Source: Acetobacter sacchari (lineage in GTDB: Bacteria; Pseudomonadota; Alphaproteobacteria; Acetobacterales; Acetobacteraceae). From it: a stretch of DNA of 64,000 nucleotides. Both the position numbers and the translations under genes were made by a program. Shown one piece after another: positions 55,316-63,351 of the stretch. The DNA lies in NCBI RefSeq assembly GCF_017377715.1, contig NZ_JAFVMF010000003.1:62001-126000 (forward strand). Direction: 5' to 3'. Every line of letters begins with the position of its first letter. The stretch's first letter is position 1. The notes beneath the pieces were generated by a model that searched no databases, had not been told where the DNA came from, and worked only from the letters and a program-made list of their open reading frames with translations.

Positions 55316-55783
55316 TTATGCGTCGCCTGATTGGCGCCGAGCCGTCCTGTCGGCCCGCAAATCTTGAAAAAACGAGCGCAGGAGGGTCGCGCAGCGCTGC
55401 TCATCAACCCCGCCGACGACGTCGGGACGGTGGAGGCATGCTGGCTGGGCGAAAATGCGAGGGCCGTGCTCGACGCCGCCGCCTTTCGGGTCGTAGGCGC
55501 CGAAGACGACCCGCCGGACGCGGAAATGGACGGCGGCGGCTGCGCACATGGGACACGGCTCCAGCGTCACGACCAGCGTACAATCGTTCAGTCGCGTCGA
55601 CCCCAGCAGGCGGGCGGCCCCACGTAGCGCGAGCATCTCGGCGTGCGCTGAAGCGTCATGGTCGGCCTCCACCTGATTCCCGGCGCTGGCGATAATCTGC
55701 CCGTGCGCGCCCAGAACGACCGCGCCAACCGGCACTTCGCCACGCCCGGAAGCGGCGCGGGCTTCGGCCAAAGCCTCGTCCAT
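55316..55783 (-). CDS. tadA: tRNA-specific adenosine deaminase
   Basis: A 155-residue cytidine-deaminase-fold enzyme. Its zinc site is the His and Glu of SAHAEMLAL with the Cys pair of LEPCPMCAAA, and EVPVGAVV is the typical N-terminal strand. It deaminates A34 of tRNA-Arg(ACG) to inosine, an essential step. I place the start at ATG 55783 with GGAG close upstream; a GTG at 55828 would add 15 residues and cannot be excluded. It is divergently oriented from the rluB side and follows the protease gene on the same strand. Confidence 0.93.
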   Translation of the reverse strand: MDEALAEARAASGRGEVPVGAVVLGAHGQIIASAGNQVEADHDASAHAEMLALRGAARLLGSTRLNDCTLVVTLEPCPMCAAAAVHFRVRRVVFGAYDPKGGGVEHGPRIFAQPACLHRPDVVGGVDEQRCATLLRSFFQDLRADRTARRQSGDA

Positions 55784-56049
55784 GGCGCTCCATCGCAACA
55801 AACCGCCGGAGGCAATCTCGCGCTTCACGGGGAAGGTTCGCGCGAAACGAAGCGTCGATCGGCCGTAGTCACGTTCTGTTTCAAACGCCGGTTGGACGGG
55901 CGAGGATGCAGTCGGTGAAAAATAATCGAAAACCCCTTATTTTCCCTTGCTTGTAACACGACGAGGGCACAAAGTGCAGCTCACAGAAATAGTGATCTCT
56001 GTAACATAACGGTTCAACTTCGCCGCCTGAAGTGTAGGGAGAGACCCCG

Positions 56050-56196
56050 ATGCGCAGTCTGACACTTGTCTTGGCAGCCGCCGCAATCGGCGTCGGCTTG
56101 GCCGCTTCCGAGCGCGGAACATTTCATTTCGGCAGCGAGGCGGCGCACGCCCGCGTGGCGAATGAGTCTGGCGCAGTGAAGCTGGCTGACCTCTGA
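56050..56196 (+). CDS. Small secreted peptide, 48 residues
   Basis: A short frame with an excellent AGGGAGAG ribosome binding site 6 bases before ATG 56050. It starts MRSLTLVLAAAAIGVGLAAS, a clean signal peptide, followed by a polar mature part ending in AVKLADL. I do not recognise a family. The signal peptide and ribosome binding site together make it more likely real than chance. The region upstream contains a short inverted element ACAGA-N10-TCTGT near 55983. Confidence 0.6.
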   Translation: MRSLTLVLAAAAIGVGLAASERGTFHFGSEAAHARVANESGAVKLADL

Positions 56197-56683
56197 AAAG
56201 TCACGCCTGAAGGTCCGACGGAACGGGTCCAGGCTGAACCGAAGCGTTTCCGTCGATTATCTTCTCAGGATGTCGTTGTTCGAACCCGCTGTTTCGGGTG
56301 TGAGCTGCTTCCGCCAATTCAGGACGGTCTCCCGGCTCTTCCATTTCGTCTGATAATCAGGTGTCAATAAAGCTGCGCCTCGTTGCGCCGCCAGAGGCGC
56401 TCCCGGGTGTTTCTTCTACTTTAAGCGTATGTGCGCGACAGAAATCGTTCGGTTCAAAGGTATTGATCTTTGTTCGGACGCAGAGCGTATCGGATCTGAC
56501 ACGCTATTTACTTTCTGCGTTGGGACACAGTTGGAGCCGATGGTGTTGCCGCTCTTTACGGCGGCGAGCGCAACCGTCGCCCACCTTGATGTGACGCTTC
56601 GCACATCCGGACGATGATTGATCAAGAGATGAGCGAACGGCCGCCCCGTATACCGGCTCGGCGCTTTATTCTATGTGAGCGCC
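56197..56683. other. Intergenic region with no clear gene
   Basis: About 490 bases. Minus-strand and plus-strand frames of 50-80 codons exist, but none has a start with a ribosome binding site or a known domain. It might hold remnants of an old gene; nothing more can be supported. Confidence 0.4.
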
Positions 56684-57466
56684 ATGACACGCGATAACCC
56701 CGTCATCGGCGTAACCATGGATCAGGAGCCGGGAGGCTCCGGCCAGTATTCCGCCTTTCCATGGTACGCCCTGCGCGCCAATTACATGAGCGCCATTATC
56801 GGCGCCGATGGTGTGCCTGTGGCCATACCGCACGCGCCTTGTATGGCTGGCGCTTTTCTCGACCGGCTCGACGGACTCGTCGTCACTGGCGGCGCCTTTG
56901 ACATCGATCCTGCGTTGTATGGCGATGAGACGCTCCATCCGTCCACGCAGCTCAAACCGGCGCGCACGCGTTCCGAGTTGGCCCTGATTGAGGCGGCGCG
57001 CGCGCGGGGGATGCCGATTCTTGGAATCTGCGGCGGTATGCAGCTGCTGGCCGCCGTTCTGGGCGGTTCCCTGTATCAGGACATAACGGAGGCGATCCCG
57101 AACGCGCTACCGCACGAGCAGCCCAATCCGCGTGACGAGGCGGGTCATATCGTCATGATCGAACCGGGGACACGTCTTGCGGCGATTGTTGGACGTTCGC
57201 GCATGGCGGTGAATTCCTCCCATCATCAGGCAGTACGAGATCCCGGCCGGGCGATCATCTCCGCGCGAGCAGAGGATGGCGTTATCGAAGCTATCGAGGA
57301 TGGCGAGGCCACGTTCTGTCTGGGCGTGCAATGGCACCCCGAATTTCTTATCGATGCTGGAGACAAGGCCATCTTCGCCGCCTTCGTCTCCGCCTGCCGC
57401 GACTGGCGCGCGCGTGTGGGAGTCGTAGGAAACGGCGCGCCGAATGCTGTGAAACACGAAGGATGA
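56684..57466 (+). CDS. Gamma-glutamyl-gamma-aminobutyrate hydrolase family protein
   Basis: A 260-residue class-I glutamine-amidotransferase-like hydrolase. The nucleophile Cys is in PILGICGGMQLLAAVLGG, the catalytic His and Glu in FCLGVQWHPEF. It resembles PuuD-type enzymes that release glutamate from gamma-glutamyl amines, but no putrescine genes are near. Start at ATG 56684 (GTG 56675 possible). Its stop overlaps the ATG of the rluB gene, so the two are translationally coupled. Confidence 0.87.
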   Translation: MTRDNPVIGVTMDQEPGGSGQYSAFPWYALRANYMSAIIGADGVPVAIPHAPCMAGAFLDRLDGLVVTGGAFDIDPALYGDETLHPSTQLKPARTRSELALIEAARARGMPILGICGGMQLLAAVLGGSLYQDITEAIPNALPHEQPNPRDEAGHIVMIEPGTRLAAIVGRSRMAVNSSHHQAVRDPGRAIISARAEDGVIEAIEDGEATFCLGVQWHPEFLIDAGDKAIFAAFVSACRDWRARVGVVGNGAPNAVKHEG

Positions 57467-58269
57467 CTGACATGGACGGGCAGGACGCGGGCGCGCGCGG
57501 CGAGCGGATCGCAAAATGGCTGGCGCGCAGCGGGGTCGCGAGCCGTCGCGACGTCGAGCGGATGATCGAGGAGGGGCGCGTCTCCCTCAACGGCGCCCCC
57601 GTCACCCATCCGGCGACGTTCGTGACGGCGAACGACGCTGTATTCGTGGACAAGAAACTGGTCGAGCAGCCGGACCACACGCGCCTGTGGCGCTACCACA
57701 AGCCGGACGGTCTGGTGACCACCCACCGCGACCCGGAGGGGCGTCCCACCGTGTTCGCCTCCCTGCCGGAGGGGATGCCGCGCGTGGTCAGCGTCGGGCG
57801 GCTCGACCTCAACAGCGAGGGCCTGCTGCTGCTGACCAATGACGGCGCGCTGGCGCGACGCCTCGAGTTGCCGTCGAACGGATGGTTGCGGCGATACCGC
57901 GTGCGCGTGTTCGGCGTTGTAGACCCGAAGCGCCTTGCCGAGCTTGCTGGCGGCAGCGTGTTCGACGGCGTGAAATACGGGCCTATCGAGGCGTCGCTCG
58001 ACTCGAAAAAGGGCGACAACGCATGGCTGACCGTGGCGCTGCGGGAAGGAAAAAACCGCGAGGTCCGGCGCGTCATGGCCGGGCTCAACCTGCACGTCAG
58101 CCGCCTGCTCCGCACGTCCTACGGCCCGTTTCCCTTGGGTGAACTTCAGCCGGGCGAACTGGAGGAGGTTTCGGGCCGCGTTCTGAAAAGTCAGTTGCCG
58201 CGCGATAATGAACCGGCTCCCGCTGCGCGTGGAGCGTCGAAGGGGCGTGCGCCAGCGCGCAGGGGCTAG
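57463..58269 (+). CDS. rluB: 23S rRNA pseudouridine synthase, RluB/RsuA type
   Basis: A 268-residue enzyme with an N-terminal S4 domain (ERIAKWLARSGVASRRDVERMI) and a pseudouridine synthase domain. The catalytic Asp115 lies in VGRLDLNSEGLLLLTNDG and KNREVRRVM is a conserved late motif. It isomerises a uridine in 23S rRNA (position 2605 in E. coli). Start at ATG 57463 overlaps the upstream gene's stop. It is followed after 7 bases by rsmD, forming an rRNA modification run. Confidence 0.93.
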   Translation: MTDMDGQDAGARGERIAKWLARSGVASRRDVERMIEEGRVSLNGAPVTHPATFVTANDAVFVDKKLVEQPDHTRLWRYHKPDGLVTTHRDPEGRPTVFASLPEGMPRVVSVGRLDLNSEGLLLLTNDGALARRLELPSNGWLRRYRVRVFGVVDPKRLAELAGGSVFDGVKYGPIEASLDSKKGDNAWLTVALREGKNREVRRVMAGLNLHVSRLLRTSYGPFPLGELQPGELEEVSGRVLKSQLPRDNEPAPAARGASKGRAPARRG

Positions 58270-58276
58270 GCGCCTC

Positions 58277-58840
58277 GTGCGGATTATCGGCGGCGACCGG
58301 CGCGGGCGGCAGCTTCAGGCTCCACCGGGCGGCGTGACCCGGCCCACGGCGGATCGCGTCCGGCAGGCGCTTTTCGACATGGTGCTGCACGCCTCCTGGG
58401 GCGGGCGGGACGCGGTGGAGGGCGTCGCCGTTCTGGACGGGTTTGCAGGCACCGGCGCGCTGGGGCTGGAGGCTCTGTCGCGCGGGGCCGCGTCCTGCGC
58501 TTTTTTTGAGCGTGACCGGGCGGCGCTGACAGCGTTGCGTGCGAATATAACGGCCTGCCGCAAGGAAGACGTGTCGCGCGTGTTCGCTGGCGATATTCTG
58601 GCGCCGCCGAAAGCTGTTCACCGCTGTGGTTTGATCTTTCTCGATCCGCCTTACGATAGAGGGTTGCCAGTGCTCGCCCTAAACGCGCTCACTGCGCGCG
58701 GGTGGATCGCGCCGGACGCGCTGATCATCGTAGAAACCGCCAAAGACGAGGCGCCGCCCGTCGACAACGTGGAGATTCTGTTCGAGCGCGCCCACGGCCC
58801 GGCCCGGCTCTGGGGGTGGCGGGCTGGCGGCCATGGCTGA
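58277..58840 (+). CDS. rsmD: 16S rRNA (guanine966-N2)-methyltransferase
   Basis: A 187-residue methyltransferase. I place the start at GTG 58277, which gives the standard VRIIGGDRRGRQL N-terminus; the open frame upstream overlaps rluB. The SAM motif is VLDGFAGTGALGLEAL and the catalytic loop is LIFLDPPYDRG, close to the N/D-PPY signature of this family. It methylates G966 of 16S rRNA. The stop overlaps the next gene by 8 bases. Confidence 0.92.
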   Translation: MRIIGGDRRGRQLQAPPGGVTRPTADRVRQALFDMVLHASWGGRDAVEGVAVLDGFAGTGALGLEALSRGAASCAFFERDRAALTALRANITACRKEDVSRVFAGDILAPPKAVHRCGLIFLDPPYDRGLPVLALNALTARGWIAPDALIIVETAKDEAPPVDNVEILFERAHGPARLWGWRAGGHG

Positions 58841-59432
58841 GATGCTGACGGAACGGGCGTTTTTCGAGAAGGAGATCAAGAAAAGCCGTTTCCTGGCCTA
58901 CGCCGCGCCGGTCGACAGCGAAGAAGCGGCCCTCGCCTTCATCCACGAAATTTCTGACGTCGAGGCGCGGCACAATTGCTGGGCCTGGCGGATCGGACAG
59001 CAGTACCGTTTTCACGACGACGGAGAACCCGGCGGTACGGCCGGTCGTCCCATCCTGCAGGTGATCGAGGCGCAGGACATAGATCGCGTCGCCGTGGTCG
59101 TGACGCGCTGGTTCGGCGGGATCAAGCTCGGTGCGGGCGGATTGGTCCGCGCCTATGGCGGCACGGCGGCGGAATGCCTGCGTCTTGCGCCGCGCGCGTC
59201 GATCGTGGCGCGCGTGCGCGTGGGCTTTCATTGCCCGTTTTCCGATCTGGCGCTGGTCGGCGCGCGTCTGCCTGGGCTGGGCGCGCAGGTCGCGGCGGAG
59301 ACGTTTGATGCGACCGGCGCTGCTTATGTCGTCGCTGTCCCTGTGGAGGGAGCGGAGGATCTGATTGTGCGTCTTGCGGACCTGACGGCGGGGCGTGTGG
59401 CCGCGCGTGTTTGCGAAGACGTTGAAGAATAA
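58833..59432 (+). CDS. IMPACT family protein (YigZ-like)
   Basis: A 199-residue protein with the UPF0029/IMPACT signature, including KSRFLAYAAPVDSEEEA-like residues, RHNCWAWRIG, DGEPGGTAGRPILQVIEA and VVVTRWFGGIKLGAGGLVRAYGG. In E. coli YigZ is linked to translation regulation and is not essential. It overlaps rsmD by 8 bases, so it closes the rluB-rsmD unit. Confidence 0.92.
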   Translation: MAEMLTERAFFEKEIKKSRFLAYAAPVDSEEAALAFIHEISDVEARHNCWAWRIGQQYRFHDDGEPGGTAGRPILQVIEAQDIDRVAVVVTRWFGGIKLGAGGLVRAYGGTAAECLRLAPRASIVARVRVGFHCPFSDLALVGARLPGLGAQVAAETFDATGAAYVVAVPVEGAEDLIVRLADLTAGRVAARVCEDVEE

Positions 59433-59557
59433 ATTCCACGAATATATTAATTTGTATAATACATAGGCAGTTTTCCTCAAATCCTTTCGTTGCCGTTATT
59501 GCCTTGGGAGTTGCGTATAGGTAGCGTCGAATTTGTTGCAAAATATGACGGTGAATT

Positions 59558-60052
59558 ATGAAGCGTTGGGGTCTCTTTCTGGCTGTGTGCGCCACAGGCT
59601 TCTCTTTGGCGGGGTGCGTGCAGAACTCCGTGACCTCCCTGAATGCGTCCGGAGCCGGTGTCTCCAATGGCTCCGCCGTAACGCGTCGGGTTGTCGACGT
59701 CCCACAGTGGAATCGTTATCGTCTGGTCGACAAGATCGTAATGAAAAATACCGACACGATGCTGAATTACTGGCAGGCCGTGGCGATCAATTGTTCCGCC
59801 GAAAAGTTTCAGGTTCTCAAGGTTGCAAAGGACCCGCAGCACGGGACCGCTACGTTCGTTGATTATTCGGTCAACCCGAGCTTTCCCGCGAGCAACCCGC
59901 GCTCGCGCTGCAACGCCGCGCCGGTCGCCGCGACAAGCCTTCATTACAAACCGGCGGCGGATTTTACGGGCGTCGACGCCGTGCCTGTTACCGTGGCGGG
60001 ACCGCAGGGGACGATCATGAACGTTCTGTTTCGTATCCGCGTCATCGACTGA
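59558..60052 (+). CDS. Lipoprotein of unknown function
   Basis: A 164-residue protein. It starts MKRWGLFLAVCATGFSLAGC, a lipoprotein signal with Cys20. The mature part has a single beta-rich domain with paired Cys (AINCSAEKF and RSRCNAAP) and ends FRIRVID. It resembles no family I can name. It stands alone between the IMPACT gene and the SDR gene. Confidence 0.75.
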   Translation: MKRWGLFLAVCATGFSLAGCVQNSVTSLNASGAGVSNGSAVTRRVVDVPQWNRYRLVDKIVMKNTDTMLNYWQAVAINCSAEKFQVLKVAKDPQHGTATFVDYSVNPSFPASNPRSRCNAAPVAATSLHYKPAADFTGVDAVPVTVAGPQGTIMNVLFRIRVID

Positions 60053-60122
60053 ACGTCCCGGGCTTGCCGCCGCGTCCGTTTCGGACCACATCGGGGCGTT
60101 CTGAACGGATCGGGGGCGGATC

Positions 60123-61136
60123 ATGGCGCATCGCATCGCAGTCGTAACCGGAGCAGGCGCGGGCATAGGTCGCGCGACTGCGCGTGCTTTGGGCCGGGCG
60201 GGTTTCGACGTCGCTTTGCTGGCACGCAATGAGGAGCGGCTGGCGGCGGCGGCCGAGGAACTGGAGCAGTCCGGCGTGCGGACCGTGCACGTGGCTGTCG
60301 ATGTCGCCGACGAAGCGGCGCTGGACGCCGCCGCAGAGCAGGTCGAGGAAGAACTTGGCCCGATTTCGATCTGGGTCAATTGCGCCGGTGCCACCGTAGT
60401 GGGGCCAGTCGCGGAGCTGGATGGCGCCGATATCCGTCGCGCGACGGAGGTCACTTACCTTGGCTCCGTCTATGGCTCCACCGCCGCGCTGCGCCGTATG
60501 CGACGGCGTGGGCAGGGCGTGATCGTCAATCTGGCGCTTGGACCGCGCTTGCGCGGATTGCCGCTGCAGGCGGCGGAGAACGGTGCGCGCAGCGCCGTGG
60601 TTGGCTTCTGCGAGAGCCTGCGCGCCGAGATCGCCCATGACGGCGATCGTATCCGTGTGGTGCTTGTCCATCTGCCGTCCTTCAATACGCCGCGCTTTGG
60701 CTGGACGAAGAACCTGACCGGCAAGCGCCTGCGTCCGCCTGCGCCGATCTTCGAACCGGAAGTGGCCGGAGAGGCCATCTGCCGCGCGGCGTTCCACAAT
60801 GGCGAGGATATGTGGGTCGGTCTGCGCGGTCAGATCACGCGTGCGATCGACGCGCTTGCTCCGCGCATCGTCGCGTCCCGTCGTGCTCGCCGGGGTTATG
60901 CGGCGCAACTGGAGAAAGCTGCCGCGTCCGAGGACGCTCCCGCCAACCTGGAGCACAGTGTCGCAGGTGCGCTGTCCGCTTATGGGCCTTTCGATATCGA
61001 ATCCAAAAAAGCGACGGCGCTGACGCCCGCGTTTCTCGGCGCTCCATTGCCGTTGGGCGCGCGTTTGGGGCTGGCGACGCTGGGCGTCGTCGGCGTTCTG
61101 ACGGGGGTGTGGGGGTGGCGTAAGTTTAAAATCTGA
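60123..61136 (+). CDS. SDR-fold protein with lost catalytic residues
   Basis: A 337-residue short-chain dehydrogenase-like protein. The cofactor motif TGAGAGIG (9-16) and the NCAG motif (86-89) are intact. The catalytic Ser, Tyr and Lys positions read Leu139, Glu152 and Arg156 (VNLALG and PLQAAENGARSAV), so reductase activity is unlikely. A C-terminal hydrophobic helix (LGARLGLATLGVVGVLTGVWGW, about 312-333) may anchor it. Position-by-position alignment with normal members (S-x12-Y-x3-K spacing) fits exactly, so the losses are substitutions, not misframing. Role unknown, perhaps NAD(P) sensing. Confidence 0.85.
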   Translation: MAHRIAVVTGAGAGIGRATARALGRAGFDVALLARNEERLAAAAEELEQSGVRTVHVAVDVADEAALDAAAEQVEEELGPISIWVNCAGATVVGPVAELDGADIRRATEVTYLGSVYGSTAALRRMRRRGQGVIVNLALGPRLRGLPLQAAENGARSAVVGFCESLRAEIAHDGDRIRVVLVHLPSFNTPRFGWTKNLTGKRLRPPAPIFEPEVAGEAICRAAFHNGEDMWVGLRGQITRAIDALAPRIVASRRARRGYAAQLEKAAASEDAPANLEHSVAGALSAYGPFDIESKKATALTPAFLGAPLPLGARLGLATLGVVGVLTGVWGWRKFKI

Positions 61137-61310
61137 TAAGCGAAACGCAGGCTATTCTGGTTAGAAGACATCGCTCGCCGCTTGCTTTCGCTGTCGAGTA
61201 GCCAAAGTGAGCGGCGTTTCCCCAGCCTTCTGATGCGCCGCGCGTCAGTGGCGGACGCGCGCAAGACGCGGGGATAGTGTTGGCCTCAAACCAGTCCGCT
61301 TCGGTGGTGG

Positions 61311-61952
61311 TTAGCTGCTCCACTGAGAACAGCGTATGACGGAACAGAAGTTGCCGCGATGAAAGTGCGGCTCCTTGTCTGCAATGATGTCCGCCTTGAC
61401 GTTGCCGAATGTAGTGTCGGGCTTGTGTCGAATCCCGTCGTAAAACGCTTGAATGATATCCTCTTTAAAATTCGGGGAGCGTGAAAACGCCGCGACGACG
61501 GCCTCGCGTTCGGCTGCGGAATATTGCGCGTAGGTGAGGCCCAGCACGTCCATCTCCACGCCAGCGGTCACAAGCGCCACGACAGGATGCATGTGTCGCG
61601 GCACGCCCGGCGTGGTGTGGAGCGCGATCGCCGTCCACACCGTGTATGCGTCTTCTTCGGGAACGCCGTGGCTCCGCAGGAAATCACGGGCGGCATGGGC
61701 TCCATCGACCTCAAACCGTTCGTTTTGGCTGCTGTGGCCGGGCATCAGGCCGATGTCGTGAAACATCGCTCCTGCATAAAGTAATTCGCGGTCGAATTTG
61801 AGTCCGCGCTTGACGCCTGCCAGCGCACCGAATTGGTAAACACGGCTGGAATGGTTGAAGAGCAGCTCTGTTTCGGTGTCGCGAATATATTCGGTGATTG
61901 CGCGGGCTAACGCACTGTCGGGAATTGCGGCTTCTTGAGTGACGGACGGCAT
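61311..61952 (-). CDS. HD-domain hydrolase (cyanamide hydratase-like)
   Basis: A 213-residue protein with a metal-dependent HD domain: His in FNHSSRVYQF, the HD pair in AGAMFHDIGLMPG and a later His/Asp region (GAHAARDFL, AIALHTTPGV). It resembles the cyanamide hydratase-like family often found next to GlxA-type regulators, as here. Substrate unknown. It is divergent from the regulator at 62061, about 110 bases apart. Confidence 0.85.
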   Translation of the reverse strand: MPSVTQEAAIPDSALARAITEYIRDTETELLFNHSSRVYQFGALAGVKRGLKFDRELLYAGAMFHDIGLMPGHSSQNERFEVDGAHAARDFLRSHGVPEEDAYTVWTAIALHTTPGVPRHMHPVVALVTAGVEMDVLGLTYAQYSAAEREAVVAAFSRSPNFKEDIIQAFYDGIRHKPDTTFGNVKADIIADKEPHFHRGNFCSVIRCSQWSS

Positions 61953-62060
61953 ATTTTCCTCCTGCGGGCTGGCCTTGCGCAGACGGTAGGAGTGTCGTGA
62001 AATGGCTGCAATTGCTGTAATACGTCGATTTCGGACAATTTAGGATCAGGGCGGCCACGG

Positions 62061-63038
62061 ATGAAAGTGCGGTCGAAGACAATTGTGGTGGTGGCGTTGC
62101 CGGGGGTCCAGCTTCTGGACGTATGCGGCCCGCTGGATGTGTTCGCGGAAGCTAATGCTCAGGTCGGGCGTGAGGAATACCGACTTGCCGTCACCGCGAT
62201 CGAACCGGGTCCGGTCCGCAGTTCGTCCGGCGTGCGGTTAGTGGCGGACTGCATTATCGGCGACGACGAAGATGAGGCGATCGACACGCTTCTCGTCGCC
62301 GGACGCCCAAACGCGGCCGTTTCCCCGGTGGATGACGCTGTCGTCGCATGGTTACGCAGGCGTGCGCCGACGGCGCGGCGATTTGGGTCGGTGTGCAGCG
62401 GCGCCTTCTTTCTTGCCGCAGCAGGTCTGCTGGGCGGCAAACGGGTCACGACTCATTGGGCCGTAGCGGAGGAGCTGGCGCGACAGTTTCCAGACGTCAT
62501 GGTGGATGCGGAGGCGATTCACATCGCGGACGGGGCCCTTCGGACAGCAGCCGGGGTAACCGCCGGACTGGATCTCGCGTTGTCGCTTGTCGAGGAGGAT
62601 CTGGGCCACGAGGTAGCGAGGAAGGTGGCGAGCCAGCTCGTGATGTTCTTCAAGCGACCGGGCGGGCAGCTGCAGTTCAGCCGCAAGGGCGTCGCCGCGT
62701 TGCCCGGTCGCTCGGCGTTGCAAGAACTGCAGCGGTGGGTGGCGGCCAATCCGGGCTTGAACCACTCAGTCGCGAATCTCGCCAGACGTATGGATCTGAG
62801 CACGCGCCATTTCTCGAGGTTGTTTCGTAACGAGGTGGGAGTGACGCCCGCGTCGTGGGTCGAAGACGCTCGCGTGAATGCCGCCCGGCGACGTCTGGAA
62901 CTGGGACAGGAGATGCCAAAGCAGGTCGCAGCATTCTGCGGCTTTGCCGACGCTGATACACTGCGCCGGGCGTTCGTCAGGCATGTGGGCGTGTCGCCAG
63001 CCGAATATAGAAAGAGGTTTTCGAAATTGGGCGCGTGA
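62061..63038 (+). CDS. GlxA-type AraC regulator (DJ-1/PfpI plus HTH)
   Basis: A 325-residue regulator. Residues about 5-170 form a DJ-1/PfpI-like domain (VVALPGVQLLDVCGPLDVFAEA, FGSVCSGAFFLAAAGLL). The C-terminal AraC helix-turn-helix pair is LARRMDLSTRHFSRLFRNEVG and VAAFCGFADADTLRRAFVRHVG. It probably controls the divergent HD-domain gene. The effector is unknown. Confidence 0.9.
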   Translation: MKVRSKTIVVVALPGVQLLDVCGPLDVFAEANAQVGREEYRLAVTAIEPGPVRSSSGVRLVADCIIGDDEDEAIDTLLVAGRPNAAVSPVDDAVVAWLRRRAPTARRFGSVCSGAFFLAAAGLLGGKRVTTHWAVAEELARQFPDVMVDAEAIHIADGALRTAAGVTAGLDLALSLVEEDLGHEVARKVASQLVMFFKRPGGQLQFSRKGVAALPGRSALQELQRWVAANPGLNHSVANLARRMDLSTRHFSRLFRNEVGVTPASWVEDARVNAARRRLELGQEMPKQVAAFCGFADADTLRRAFVRHVGVSPAEYRKRFSKLGA

Positions 63039-63351
63039 AAATGGGACTTTATCGAGTGATGCGGACTTGATCCGTGAAATTCGCACCGAATCACCCACGC
63101 TTCGCTGGCTAAATCATTGAGTGTGAGGAAAGGCGACGTTTTGAGCGCGTCACGCACTACTATGCGGCGAGGGGCGCCCGGTAAGGATCTCGCTGCGTGG
63201 TGAGGGGAGTTGCTGGCGACGGACCTTCGAGCCGCCGCCTCTCGTCTCCTGCGTTGACGCGCTGCGGCATCGCCCGTAAAAGCCCGCGTTCCGATATCAG
63301 CGAAGCCCGAACAGGCGCAACCTTTTTTGAGCGCCGGAGGCGCCGCTTGCC
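63039..63351. other. Region upstream of the DEAD-box helicase
   Basis: About 310 bases with no supported gene. It must contain the helicase promoter; no riboswitch or RNA gene is recognised. Confidence 0.4.
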
